Shown here piece by piece: positions 43,348-51,355 of a stretch of DNA of 64,000 bases. Under the pieces are notes generated by a model that worked only from the letters and a program-made list of their open reading frames with translations, was not told the DNA's origin and made no database searches. The stretch is from a bacterium (lineage in GTDB: Bacteria; Pseudomonadota; Alphaproteobacteria; SP197): positions 46,448-110,447 of the forward strand of contig JAPPGE010000071.1 of assembly GCA_028821455.1 (NCBI GenBank). The letters run 5' to 3'. The position numbers and the translations under genes were made by a program. How positions within the stretch are numbered: position 1 is the stretch's first letter; the number at the start of each line of letters is the position of its first letter.

Positions 43348-44241
43348 ATGACGGCCCTCGCCATGGATAACGATCGCCCGATCCTCACCGACGGGGGCAT
43401 GGGGGAAGCCCTTGCCGGCATGGGACTGCGCCAGCCCGGCTCACCCTTCTGGTCTGGGCGCGCGCTCATCGAGGCGCCCGACGCCGTCCTGGGGTTGCAT
43501 CGGGACTTCATCCGTGCCGGTGCCGATCTCATCATCACCAACACCTATGGTGTCGTGCGGTCCTTCATGGCGGATCTCGGCATCGAGGAGCGGTTCCGTG
43601 AACTCAATCTCAAGGCTCTCGATCTCGCCCGTCAGGCCGTCGACGCCGAGAAACGGGACATCCTGATCGCCGGCTCGCTGCCGCCGCTGTCGGACAGCTA
43701 TCTCCCCGATGAGGTCGAATCCGATGAGATCCTGGCGGAACGCTATGCCGAACAGGCGGGCATCCTTGCCGACGGCGTCGATCTCTTTATTTGCGAGACG
43801 CTCACGACTGTGGCCGAGACTCGTGCGTCCGCGGCGGCTGCGGCGGCCACCGGCAAGCCCGTGTGGATTGGCTGGTCGCTCCACGAAGACCGGGAGGCGT
43901 CACTCAAGGACGGCACCAGTGTCGCAGAGGCTGCCCGCAGTGTCGCCGACCTGCCGGTCAGCGCCTTCATCGCCAACTGCTGCACACCGGAAGCGGTGAC
44001 ACGGGCGCTGCCCGAGCTATTGGCCGCCGGCCGCCCCACCGGCGGCTACGCCAATACCTTCGCACCAATTCATTCCGGCAACACGTCCATCGGCCACCGC
44101 CATGACCTCGATCCGGAATCCTACCGCGACCACGTCGCCCGGTGGCTCGCCGGTGGCGCCCGCATCGTCGGTGGATGCTGCGGCACCCTGCCCCGCCACA
44201 TTGCGTTGCTGAGATCCCTGATCGACGACGGCCCACCCTGA
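43348..44241 (+). CDS. Homocysteine S-methyltransferase family protein (MmuM/BHMT-like)
   Basis: A 297-residue zinc methyltransferase of the S-methyl_trans fold (TIM barrel). ILTDGGMGEAL opens the barrel. ANCCTPEAV and GGCCGTLPRHI supply the three zinc cysteines. HRDFIRAGADLIITNTYG is the usual second strand. Members transfer methyl groups from S-methylmethionine or glycine betaine to homocysteine. In this window a betaine role would match the betaine-producing TmpAB and the demethylases, but the methyl donor cannot be read from sequence. The start has GGAG about 8 bases upstream. Confidence 0.87.
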   Translation: MTALAMDNDRPILTDGGMGEALAGMGLRQPGSPFWSGRALIEAPDAVLGLHRDFIRAGADLIITNTYGVVRSFMADLGIEERFRELNLKALDLARQAVDAEKRDILIAGSLPPLSDSYLPDEVESDEILAERYAEQAGILADGVDLFICETLTTVAETRASAAAAAATGKPVWIGWSLHEDREASLKDGTSVAEAARSVADLPVSAFIANCCTPEAVTRALPELLAAGRPTGGYANTFAPIHSGNTSIGHRHDLDPESYRDHVARWLAGGARIVGGCCGTLPRHIALLRSLIDDGPP

Positions 44242-44242
44242 C

Positions 44243-44260
44243 GGGGCGGTCTTTCCGCCC
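44243..44260. terminator. Short bidirectional terminator hairpin between convergent genes
   Basis: GGGCGG (44244-44249) pairs with CCGCCC (44255-44260) around a TCTTT loop, directly after the methyltransferase stop and overlapping the sulfatase stop. The T-tract is poor, so efficiency is uncertain. Confidence 0.4.
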
Positions 44261-45693
44261 TATTGCAGACTCACGTCGGGCATGGGCGTATAGGCATGAT
44301 TGCCGTCCGCCAGAGCCGCCTCGCGGCCTCCGAGCGCGGCGATCTTGCGTGCCTGGTCGGCGAAACAGCGCCGGTTGACTGCTTCACAGTCCACCACGGC
44401 ATGGAGGCGCGCCTCGCAGGCAGTCCGCGTGGCCTCATGGGCAGGATGCCGGCCAAGATCGGCGGACTCGATGGGATCGTCGGCCATGTCGAAGAGCTGC
44501 GGCGGGTATCCCGGGTAAGCGACGTACTTCCAGTTCCGCCAGCGCATCATGAACATGCCGGTGACGGCGCCGCGCTCGTGGTACTCCGAGAGGACGGCCC
44601 GGTCATCGTGCCCGCCGGCCGCAAGGTCCTGCAGGGCGATGCCATCGAGGCCACCTGTGCTCTCCAGTCCGTGGGCCTTCAGGATGGTGGGCTGAAGGTC
44701 GATGTGGGAGGCCGGTGAGGCGCAGCGCCGTCCCGCCGGCATGCCGGGTCCGGCGGCGATGAGGGGGACAGCCGACGATTCCTCGTACATGTTCATCTTC
44801 GCCCACATGCCGTGGTTGCCGAGCATTTCGCCATGATCGGACACGTAGATCACGAGGGTGTCGTCGGCCTCGCCCGACGCCTCGAGAGCAGCAATGACGC
44901 GCCCGACATTGTCATCGAGAAAGGAGACATAACCGTAGTAGGCATGCCGCGCCTCGATGACGTGGTCATCGTCCCGGAAGTGCCGGTCGTAGTCCCAGAT
45001 CGCCTGGCAGACGTCGAGAACCGGATGGTCCGGCCGTTCTCCCGGTGCGCGCAGACGCGGCAGGTCGACCCGTCGCCTGTCATAGAGATCATGGAACGTG
45101 TCGGGGGCCACGATGGGATGGTGCGGCGCCACGAACGAACAGAAAAGCGTCCACGGCTGATCGGTTGCCGGAGCGACCTCGTCAAGCCACGCGCAGGCCA
45201 ATTCGGTGACCTTGCGGTCGTAGCGCGTGTAGCGCGATTCACCGCGGCCGATATCGAGGGCGAAGTCCGCGTTGCTGGCATAGGGTTCGAGGCCGTCGCG
45301 CACCATGGACGAGGTGAAGCCGATCCCGTTCAGTATGTGGACCGGGATCATCTCCTCGGTAAAGCCGTTGTCGTCATCGCTCGACCGGAAGTGGAGCTTG
45401 CCGATGGACACCACCCGGCGCCCCGCTTCCTGGAGCCGGTGTCCCCAGCCCCCGGGCGAACCGTCGTAGGGTTCGGCGCTCGACCACGTGCCGAGCTGGT
45501 GGACCCAGCGGCCGGTCTGCATGGCGGCGCGGGCCGAAACACAGATGGGCCCCGCCGAGTAGGCGACATCGAAGACGGTGCCGCGGCGGGCGAGGGCATC
45601 GATGTTGGGCGTGAGAACCAGCGGATGCCCGTAGCACCCCGCCGCGTCACGCCAGTGCTGGTCCGAACAGATGACAAGTACGTTGCTGGCCAT
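44260..45693 (-). CDS. Sulfatase (alkaline-phosphatase superfamily) with an atypical active-site motif
   Basis: A 477-residue sulfatase-fold hydrolase beginning MASNVLVICSDQHWRDAAGC (metal Asp). The maturation site reads C51-V-S-A-R55 (ICVSARAAMQTGR) instead of the canonical C-x-P-S-R that formylglycine-generating enzyme recognises. Other landmarks are SIGKLHF, FVAPHHPI and VYVSDHGEMLGNHG (metal ligands). Nearest types are choline sulfatase and arylsulfatase-like enzymes. There is no signal peptide, so it is probably cytoplasmic, as choline sulfatase is. The start has GGGAG upstream. No sulfatase-maturing enzyme is adjacent. Confidence 0.85.
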   Translation of the reverse strand: MASNVLVICSDQHWRDAAGCYGHPLVLTPNIDALARRGTVFDVAYSAGPICVSARAAMQTGRWVHQLGTWSSAEPYDGSPGGWGHRLQEAGRRVVSIGKLHFRSSDDDNGFTEEMIPVHILNGIGFTSSMVRDGLEPYASNADFALDIGRGESRYTRYDRKVTELACAWLDEVAPATDQPWTLFCSFVAPHHPIVAPDTFHDLYDRRRVDLPRLRAPGERPDHPVLDVCQAIWDYDRHFRDDDHVIEARHAYYGYVSFLDDNVGRVIAALEASGEADDTLVIYVSDHGEMLGNHGMWAKMNMYEESSAVPLIAAGPGMPAGRRCASPASHIDLQPTILKAHGLESTGGLDGIALQDLAAGGHDDRAVLSEYHERGAVTGMFMMRWRNWKYVAYPGYPPQLFDMADDPIESADLGRHPAHEATRTACEARLHAVVDCEAVNRRCFADQARKIAALGGREAALADGNHAYTPMPDVSLQ

Positions 45694-45743
45694 GGTCCCG
45701 CTCCCCGATCGTTCCGCTTGAGTCTGCACACCCTTGTGGTCAA

Positions 45744-46055
45744 ATGACCACCACCCCGCTACCACAGCCCTCCCGACTCTTGAAGACGCTTCCCGCCAAC
45801 CTGCAGTTCCAGCGCACGACCCCGGTCTTCACCGAAGAGACTGTGCCATCGGGCCTGCTCAGAGCTCACCGGACGAAGGCGGGAACCTGGGGCAGGATCG
45901 TCGTCCTGCAGGGACGCCTGCTTTACCGGATCCACACCTCGCCCGCCGAGGAGCACATCCTTGACCCGGACACCCCGGGCATCATCGAACCTCAAGTGCA
46001 GCACGAGGTCGCCACCCTGGGAAAGACAAGGTTCCGCGTCGAGTTCTTTCACTGA
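45744..46055 (+). CDS. DUF1971 (tellurite-resistance-associated) cupin-like small protein
   Basis: A 103-residue protein matching DUF1971, the domain found alone or fused to TehB. Features are LPANLQFQRTTPVFTEETVP, HRTKAGTWGRIVVLQGRLLYRI and a final HEVATLGKTRFRVEFFH, giving a small beta-barrel with terminal histidines. The function of the stand-alone form is unknown. It is divergent from the sulfatase with a 50-bp gap. Confidence 0.8.
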   Translation: MTTTPLPQPSRLLKTLPANLQFQRTTPVFTEETVPSGLLRAHRTKAGTWGRIVVLQGRLLYRIHTSPAEEHILDPDTPGIIEPQVQHEVATLGKTRFRVEFFH

Positions 46056-46279
46056 CGACACCGCTTTGCCGGCATTCGTCGTGTTGGGCCCGAACAATCC
46101 GTCACGCAGACGCCGGCTGCCATCGGCGGCACGACGCAGAGCGCGCATTCGGCAATGATGTTCACAAACCGGTTCGCGAAACTTGAACCGGCGGAGGCTT
46201 GTTTTCATCCTGTCGATCACAACGCATTTTGCCGTCTCAGGCAGGCGGGGCGCCAGGCACAGGGGAGGAACGGAAAGTC

Positions 46280-48199
46280 GTGAACGTGTCCAGCACCGCT
46301 GATCCAGTCGAGGCCGGGCAGGAGTCACGGCCATGCGTGCTGCCTGGATTCGCGACGCCCGACTGGCTTCAGGAGAATCATCACCTGATGAAAGCCGATC
46401 TGCGCAAGCTGGCGGCGGCCCTGGCGGAGGAGTACCCGGACTGGACGGCGGACGGGAGCGATACGCAGGCGTTCTGGTGCGCCGTCTACGATCAGGCGGA
46501 ACGCTGGACCTGGTTCCTGTGGCTGTTCGAGGACCGGATCTTCAAGATCTTCGGCGGTGTGAAGGGGAGAAGGAAACAACTCGTCCCACGACTCCTGACT
46601 GCCGCCAGCGACCGCGCGCGGGCGATACATCCGCTTGCCCGGGACGAACCGGAACCGGACCTCATCGAGGACCTCGAGACTCTGTGGCAGGCCAACGAAC
46701 ATCTTCTCGTCGCCCAGGTCGTATGGGCCATGTCCTGCCTGAATGATGCGGACAGCCGTGACGTGGTTTCCGACTGGACGGCGGAGCCGGCCATCGACGA
46801 CCTCATCGGGGACGCGGTTCAGCACGCCCGCTTCATCGACCGGCCCGACCGGCGCCACTTGCTGGAGAGACTCGAGCGCGAACCGACCGGACCCCGGACG
46901 GAGAGGCTGGTCGAGCGCGCGGATACGGAGTACGCGGCGCTCGAAAAGGATGTTGTCTGTAGCTGGAGGAAGCTGCAGGAGTACGTCGCGGGACACCATG
47001 ACTACGCGCCGGCCCTGGGAGAACTTTCCATTCACGTCCTCAAGGTCGAATGGCTCAACGCTCAGCTCATGGAGATCGACGATGTGCGCGAGAGCGCCCG
47101 CGCACGCTTCCGCCAGGCGGCGTTGCGCGCGCTGCTCGAACAGGCCATGAACGACGTGCCGAAGGCGATGGAGGGCGACACGGCCCTGTTGGTGGGAACC
47201 ATCGCGACGATCGGAGAGGACGGGCTTCTGCCGCTTGTCTTTCCGGATCGCGAATGGGAGTTCTGCGGGGAACTGGCAGAGGCCTTCCGCGCGGCTCTGG
47301 TCGATCCCGGCGAACAGGAACTGGCGCTGCGTGACGCGTCACGTCGATATGCCGATGATCCGAGCGCCGAGAATCGCGACGCACTTCACGCGGCGATGGC
47401 AGCCGAACGCGACAGCCCACGCTCGATCGAACCCGCATCGGACATACTCGACCGGATTGTCGAGTGCCTCACGGCTTTGACGAAGCGGTTCGGGCGGTGG
47501 ACCGATGAGGACGAACCGCCGCCTCTCCCGGGACCGCGCGACAGGATGCGTACGCTGAACCACGAGATCTCCGGGCTGAAGGCCGCCAACCGGGAGGCGG
47601 ACGAGAGGGTGGCGGTGCTGCAGGCGGAACTCGACCACGCCAAGGAAGAGAACGACGGTTTGCGCCGCGAACAGCACCGTTTGCTCGAGCGTCTCGCCGC
47701 CATCGAAGGAGGAGAGCGCCGCTGTCCGACGGACGGCGCGGCTGCCCCTTCTCTCGGGAGCTACGAGGAACTGCCAGCATGGGTTTCGGAGCACTATTCC
47801 GGAAGAGTGGCGCTCGCAGGCCGCGCCATGAGGGCGCTCAAGGGCGCCGAGTTCGAGAATGTCGGTCTTGTCGGCGAGGCGATCCACCTGCTTGCCACAA
47901 CCTACTGGGACATGAAGACCGGGGGAGGGCTGGATCTGCGTGACGCCTTTGAAGGCGCGCTGCGCGATCTTCGGCTTCTGGAAACACCGAGCATTCGCCC
48001 CGGCCAGCAAGGCAAGGCGCGCGACGATTTCGTCATTGAATGGAATCAGCATCGGCTGACGCTCGACCGGCACCTCAAGAACAGATCGGGCACGCGGGAT
48101 CCGAAGCGCTGTTTCCGGCTCTACTTCTCCTGGGACAACGCCACGCAGCAGGTGGTGATCGGCCACCTGCCCGGACACATGAAGACGCCCGGCACGTAA
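46280..48199 (+). CDS. Large coiled-coil protein with a conserved-looking C-terminal domain, unknown function
   Basis: A 639-residue soluble protein. The GTG start was chosen for GGGAGG about 12 bases upstream; the frame is open further. Residues about 1-400 are helical with many Trp, Glu and Arg and no catalytic motif that I recognise. About 425-480 is a coiled coil (MRTLNHEISGLKAANREADE, RVAVLQAELDHAKEENDGLR). The last 140 residues form a separate domain: LPAWVSEHYSGRVALAGRAM, DRHLKNRSGTRDPKRCFRLY, then FSWDNATQQVVIGHLPGHMK. The ending WDxxxxxVVIGxLPxH is a pattern I associate with a widespread uncharacterised C-terminal module in proteins of phage- or island-linked loci. The family name is not known to me. 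It is monocistronic. Confidence 0.75.
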   Translation: MNVSSTADPVEAGQESRPCVLPGFATPDWLQENHHLMKADLRKLAAALAEEYPDWTADGSDTQAFWCAVYDQAERWTWFLWLFEDRIFKIFGGVKGRRKQLVPRLLTAASDRARAIHPLARDEPEPDLIEDLETLWQANEHLLVAQVVWAMSCLNDADSRDVVSDWTAEPAIDDLIGDAVQHARFIDRPDRRHLLERLEREPTGPRTERLVERADTEYAALEKDVVCSWRKLQEYVAGHHDYAPALGELSIHVLKVEWLNAQLMEIDDVRESARARFRQAALRALLEQAMNDVPKAMEGDTALLVGTIATIGEDGLLPLVFPDREWEFCGELAEAFRAALVDPGEQELALRDASRRYADDPSAENRDALHAAMAAERDSPRSIEPASDILDRIVECLTALTKRFGRWTDEDEPPPLPGPRDRMRTLNHEISGLKAANREADERVAVLQAELDHAKEENDGLRREQHRLLERLAAIEGGERRCPTDGAAAPSLGSYEELPAWVSEHYSGRVALAGRAMRALKGAEFENVGLVGEAIHLLATTYWDMKTGGGLDLRDAFEGALRDLRLLETPSIRPGQQGKARDDFVIEWNQHRLTLDRHLKNRSGTRDPKRCFRLYFSWDNATQQVVIGHLPGHMKTPGT

Positions 48200-48457
48200 G
48201 GGTGTCGCCAACGCGATGTCTCGACCCCGGCTCCCGATCCTGACGGTGCATGACGGCGCCTGACTGCCCGCCATCCCCTTCGATCGAGGACGGCAGGCAG
48301 GATTTTGTCGTCCAGGGCACCGGAAGCGATGCTCATCGCCTCCATGGATGCTGCCGGAGCGGCTGGTCCGGCACGTCGGCAACGGTTGCTTCTTGCCGGT
48401 GATACCCGGGTAGACGGGTCATGACCGCGATCCATCGGCAATCAGGCGGGACACAGG

Positions 48458-49384
48458 TCAGGGTTCCACGAGGCCACGACTGGCGAGGTCGCGAAAAGCG
48501 GTAATGGCGTGGTGAATGCCGTTCTCGAGAGAGACGGCGGGCCAGTCGCCCACGAGGGCGCGCAGGGCCTTGTCGTCCTGGTCGAGGGGGAGGTCGATCC
48601 GGGTCTCGGCGACACTGATTCGGGCGCCGGGGACGATCCGGTTGATGATGGCGGCGATCTCGGGAGTTGAAGCCTTCTCGCCACCGAGGTTGCAGACGTG
48701 GTGACCGGAGACGGTGGCGTCCGCGCAGGCGATGAAGGCGTCAGCCACCTCGTGGACGTGCTGCATCATCATCGTCGTATCGTAGGCGATCTGGTAGGGC
48801 TGGCCGCGGGCCGCCGCCAGCATCGCTTTCGTCGGAGACGACGTCATGCCCTGATCGCGTCCCGGGCCATAGACCGTGTGCGGCCTGACGCCGATGCTGG
48901 CGACCTGCCAGTCCTGCCAGTAGATCGCCGCCACGCCCTCGTTGGCGCGCTTGTAGACTCCGTAGAGCGTGTTGGGCCCCTGCCTCCCCGCGGCAGGCAG
49001 GGAGGCCACCGAACTGGCATAGACCACATGGCGGACACCGGCCTTGCGGGCCGCCTCGAAGAGAGCGACATGTCCGGCCACGTTGACGGTGGCGCCGGCC
49101 AGCGGATCCGCCGCACAGAATGGAATTTGCAGTGCGGCAAGGTGGATGATTACCGCGGGCCGCAAGCGCATGACGGCATCATCCAGCGCGGGTGCATCGG
49201 AGATGTCGAGACTCAGCCAGGGAACGGCACGGGCTGCCCCTTCGTCCATTGCCAGGCAGAGGCGACGGCGGTCATCGCTGCGGTCGAGGGCGACAACCTC
49301 GCGGCCCGCCTGGCTGAGCCGCGCCACGATCCAGGCGCCGATACACCCTGCAGCACCCGTGACAAGAAGTGGCCCCTCTGCCAT
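48458..49384 (-). CDS. NAD-dependent epimerase/dehydratase (extended SDR)
   Basis: A 308-residue Rossmann protein with LLVTGAAGCIGAWIVARL (NAD motif), IIHLAALQIPF, YASSVASLP and the catalytic Y-x3-K in TLYGVYKRANEG. It begins 3 bp after the stop of the adjacent FMN dehydrogenase gene and is the last gene of the minus-strand demethylase operon. A dehydrogenase or epimerase step on a demethylated or hydroxylated product is plausible. It is a second relative of the SDR at 27031. Confidence 0.85.
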   Translation of the reverse strand: MAEGPLLVTGAAGCIGAWIVARLSQAGREVVALDRSDDRRRLCLAMDEGAARAVPWLSLDISDAPALDDAVMRLRPAVIIHLAALQIPFCAADPLAGATVNVAGHVALFEAARKAGVRHVVYASSVASLPAAGRQGPNTLYGVYKRANEGVAAIYWQDWQVASIGVRPHTVYGPGRDQGMTSSPTKAMLAAARGQPYQIAYDTTMMMQHVHEVADAFIACADATVSGHHVCNLGGEKASTPEIAAIINRIVPGARISVAETRIDLPLDQDDKALRALVGDWPAVSLENGIHHAITAFRDLASRGLVEP

Positions 49385-49387
49385 CGG

Positions 49388-51349
49388 TCAGGCAGCGAGC
49401 GCCATGGCGGCCTCGAGCCCCTCGAGAACCGCTTCCTCGGCCGTCCGCGGCGAAAGGGCATCGCCGATCACGTGCAGGCCGCGCTGCCCCTCGTTCTCGA
49501 GCTCTTCGAGGAGGGTCGCCACGCGTCGGTGTCCCTGGGCCAGCACCAGGGTATCGACCTCGTCGGCAATGAGCGCTTCGCCGTTGGTCATGTGCTGGAA
49601 AAAGACCGCATCTCCGTCGGCGCCGAACAGCCGTGCGTAGGCGCGGGTTTCGACCCCAAGACCGTCCAGGATGCCGATCCAGTGGTCCCTGAGATAGGAC
49701 TGGAGATTCTGCCCGGGTTGCGTGCCCTGGCAGTAGAGGCGGACATGGCAACCCTTGCGCGCCAGCAACTCGGCGACACCCAGTCCGGTCCAGTCGCAGC
49801 GCCAGTCGGCGACGACAACCCGTGAACCGACATTGGCCTCGCCCCTGATCACCGACCATGCATCGATCCCCTGCATGTCCCCTTCGAGGGTGGGCCGGTA
49901 GGGGACCGCTCCCGTCGCCACGATCACGGCATCGGGTGCAAGGCGCCCGATGCTGCCTGCGCTTGCGGCCTTTCCCTTCACCACCCTGACACCGGCCTCC
50001 TTCACCTCGCGAGCGAGATTCGTGATGATGCCGCCGAACTCGGCACGCCCCGGGAGCATCTGCGCGAGGCGGGCCTGGCCGCCGAGTTCGCTCTCCTTTT
50101 CGAAGAGTGTCACATCGTGCCCGCACTCGGCGGCCGTGGCGGCCGCCTTCATGCCCCCCGGGCCCCCTCCTGCCACGACGACCTTCAGCGTCGATGCCGA
50201 CGGTGTCCTGACGTGGGGAAACCGGCGCTCGCGACCGGTCTCGGGGTGCTGGATGCACGAGACAACGGCGCCCATGTGGCGGTGGCCGATGCAGGCCTGG
50301 TTGCAGGCGATGCAGGCGCGGATCGAGTCGGCCTTGCCCGTGGCCGCCTTCCGGGCGAAACAGGGGTCGGCGATGAGCGCCCTCACCAGGCAGACCATGT
50401 CAGCCGCGCCCGAAGCGATCACCTGCTCGGCCGCATGGGGCTGGTTGATGCGCCCGCCCAGCATGGTCGGCACGCCGAGATCCCGCCGCAGGTCTGCGGC
50501 CGCCCCGGAGAGGTAGGCCGGTTCCACCGCCATGGGCGGCACGATGTGGATGGCGCCGCCGACGGACGCACCCGATCCGCCGATCACGTTGACGTAGTCG
50601 ACCAGACCATCATGCGCGAGGGACCGTGCCACCTGCCGTGATTCGTCGGGCGACAGCCCGCCATGGTCGAGTTCGTCGACCGAAATGCGTATGCCCACTA
50701 CCCGGTCGCTGCCCACGGCATCGCGGATGGCTCTCAGCGACTCGACAAGGAAACGCAAGCGGTTCTCGAAACTGCCACCGTAGTCATCCTCGCGCCGATT
50801 GGTCCGTGGGTTGACGAACTGTGCCGGCAGATAGCCCATGGAGACCATGTACTCGACTCCGTCAAGACCGGCCTCGGCCATGCGCCGGGCGCCGTCACCA
50901 TAGGCTTTCACGATGTCGCGGATGAGGGCGAGGGACATTGGTGCCGGCATGACGTGATGGCGTTCGTCGGGCACTTCCGACGGCGCCCAGGCAGCCAGCA
51001 GCGCGCCGTTCCTCCGGTTGGCGACCGCGCGGCCGGGATGGAAGAGCTGGCCGAACATGCGGGCGCCGTGGCGGTGTGCGGCATCGGCCATCATCTTCAG
51101 GTCGGGAATGGCGTCGTCATCGCTCACGGCCAGAAGGTTGTGACGCACCTCGTAGCTCTCGTGAACGGTGTGGGCCTCGGTGATGATGAGGCCGACCCCT
51201 CCCTGGGCACGGGCCTCGTGATAGGCGACGAGGTCGGCCATGGTTCCGGGCTGGCGGCCCTGGCTGGTGCCATGGGGACCGAAGACCACACGGTTGGCGA
51301 TTTCCAGGCCGCCCAGTTCGATGGGCCGGAAGAGGTTGGGAAAGGACAT
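49388..51349 (-). CDS. FMN/4Fe-4S NADH:flavin oxidoreductase, DgcA/N-methylproline-demethylase type
   Basis: A 653-residue enzyme of the OYE/TMADH family with three parts: an N-terminal FMN TIM barrel (FRPIELGGLEIANRVVFGPHG; FGQLFHPGR; FVNPRTNRREDDYGGSFENR), a 4Fe-4S cluster site C-x2-C-x3-C-x11-C (CIACNQACIGHRHMGAVVSC), and FAD/NAD-binding domains (VVVAGGGPGGMKAAATA). Relatives demethylate dimethylglycine or N-methylproline, or reduce enoyl-CoA. The barrel has histidine where TMADH has the flavin-linking cysteine, so FMN should be non-covalent. It lies 6 bp downstream of a paralogue of equal length. Confidence 0.87.
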   Translation of the reverse strand: MSFPNLFRPIELGGLEIANRVVFGPHGTSQGRQPGTMADLVAYHEARAQGGVGLIITEAHTVHESYEVRHNLLAVSDDDAIPDLKMMADAAHRHGARMFGQLFHPGRAVANRRNGALLAAWAPSEVPDERHHVMPAPMSLALIRDIVKAYGDGARRMAEAGLDGVEYMVSMGYLPAQFVNPRTNRREDDYGGSFENRLRFLVESLRAIRDAVGSDRVVGIRISVDELDHGGLSPDESRQVARSLAHDGLVDYVNVIGGSGASVGGAIHIVPPMAVEPAYLSGAAADLRRDLGVPTMLGGRINQPHAAEQVIASGAADMVCLVRALIADPCFARKAATGKADSIRACIACNQACIGHRHMGAVVSCIQHPETGRERRFPHVRTPSASTLKVVVAGGGPGGMKAAATAAECGHDVTLFEKESELGGQARLAQMLPGRAEFGGIITNLAREVKEAGVRVVKGKAASAGSIGRLAPDAVIVATGAVPYRPTLEGDMQGIDAWSVIRGEANVGSRVVVADWRCDWTGLGVAELLARKGCHVRLYCQGTQPGQNLQSYLRDHWIGILDGLGVETRAYARLFGADGDAVFFQHMTNGEALIADEVDTLVLAQGHRRVATLLEELENEGQRGLHVIGDALSPRTAEEAVLEGLEAAMALAA

Positions 51350-51355
51350 TCCGGA

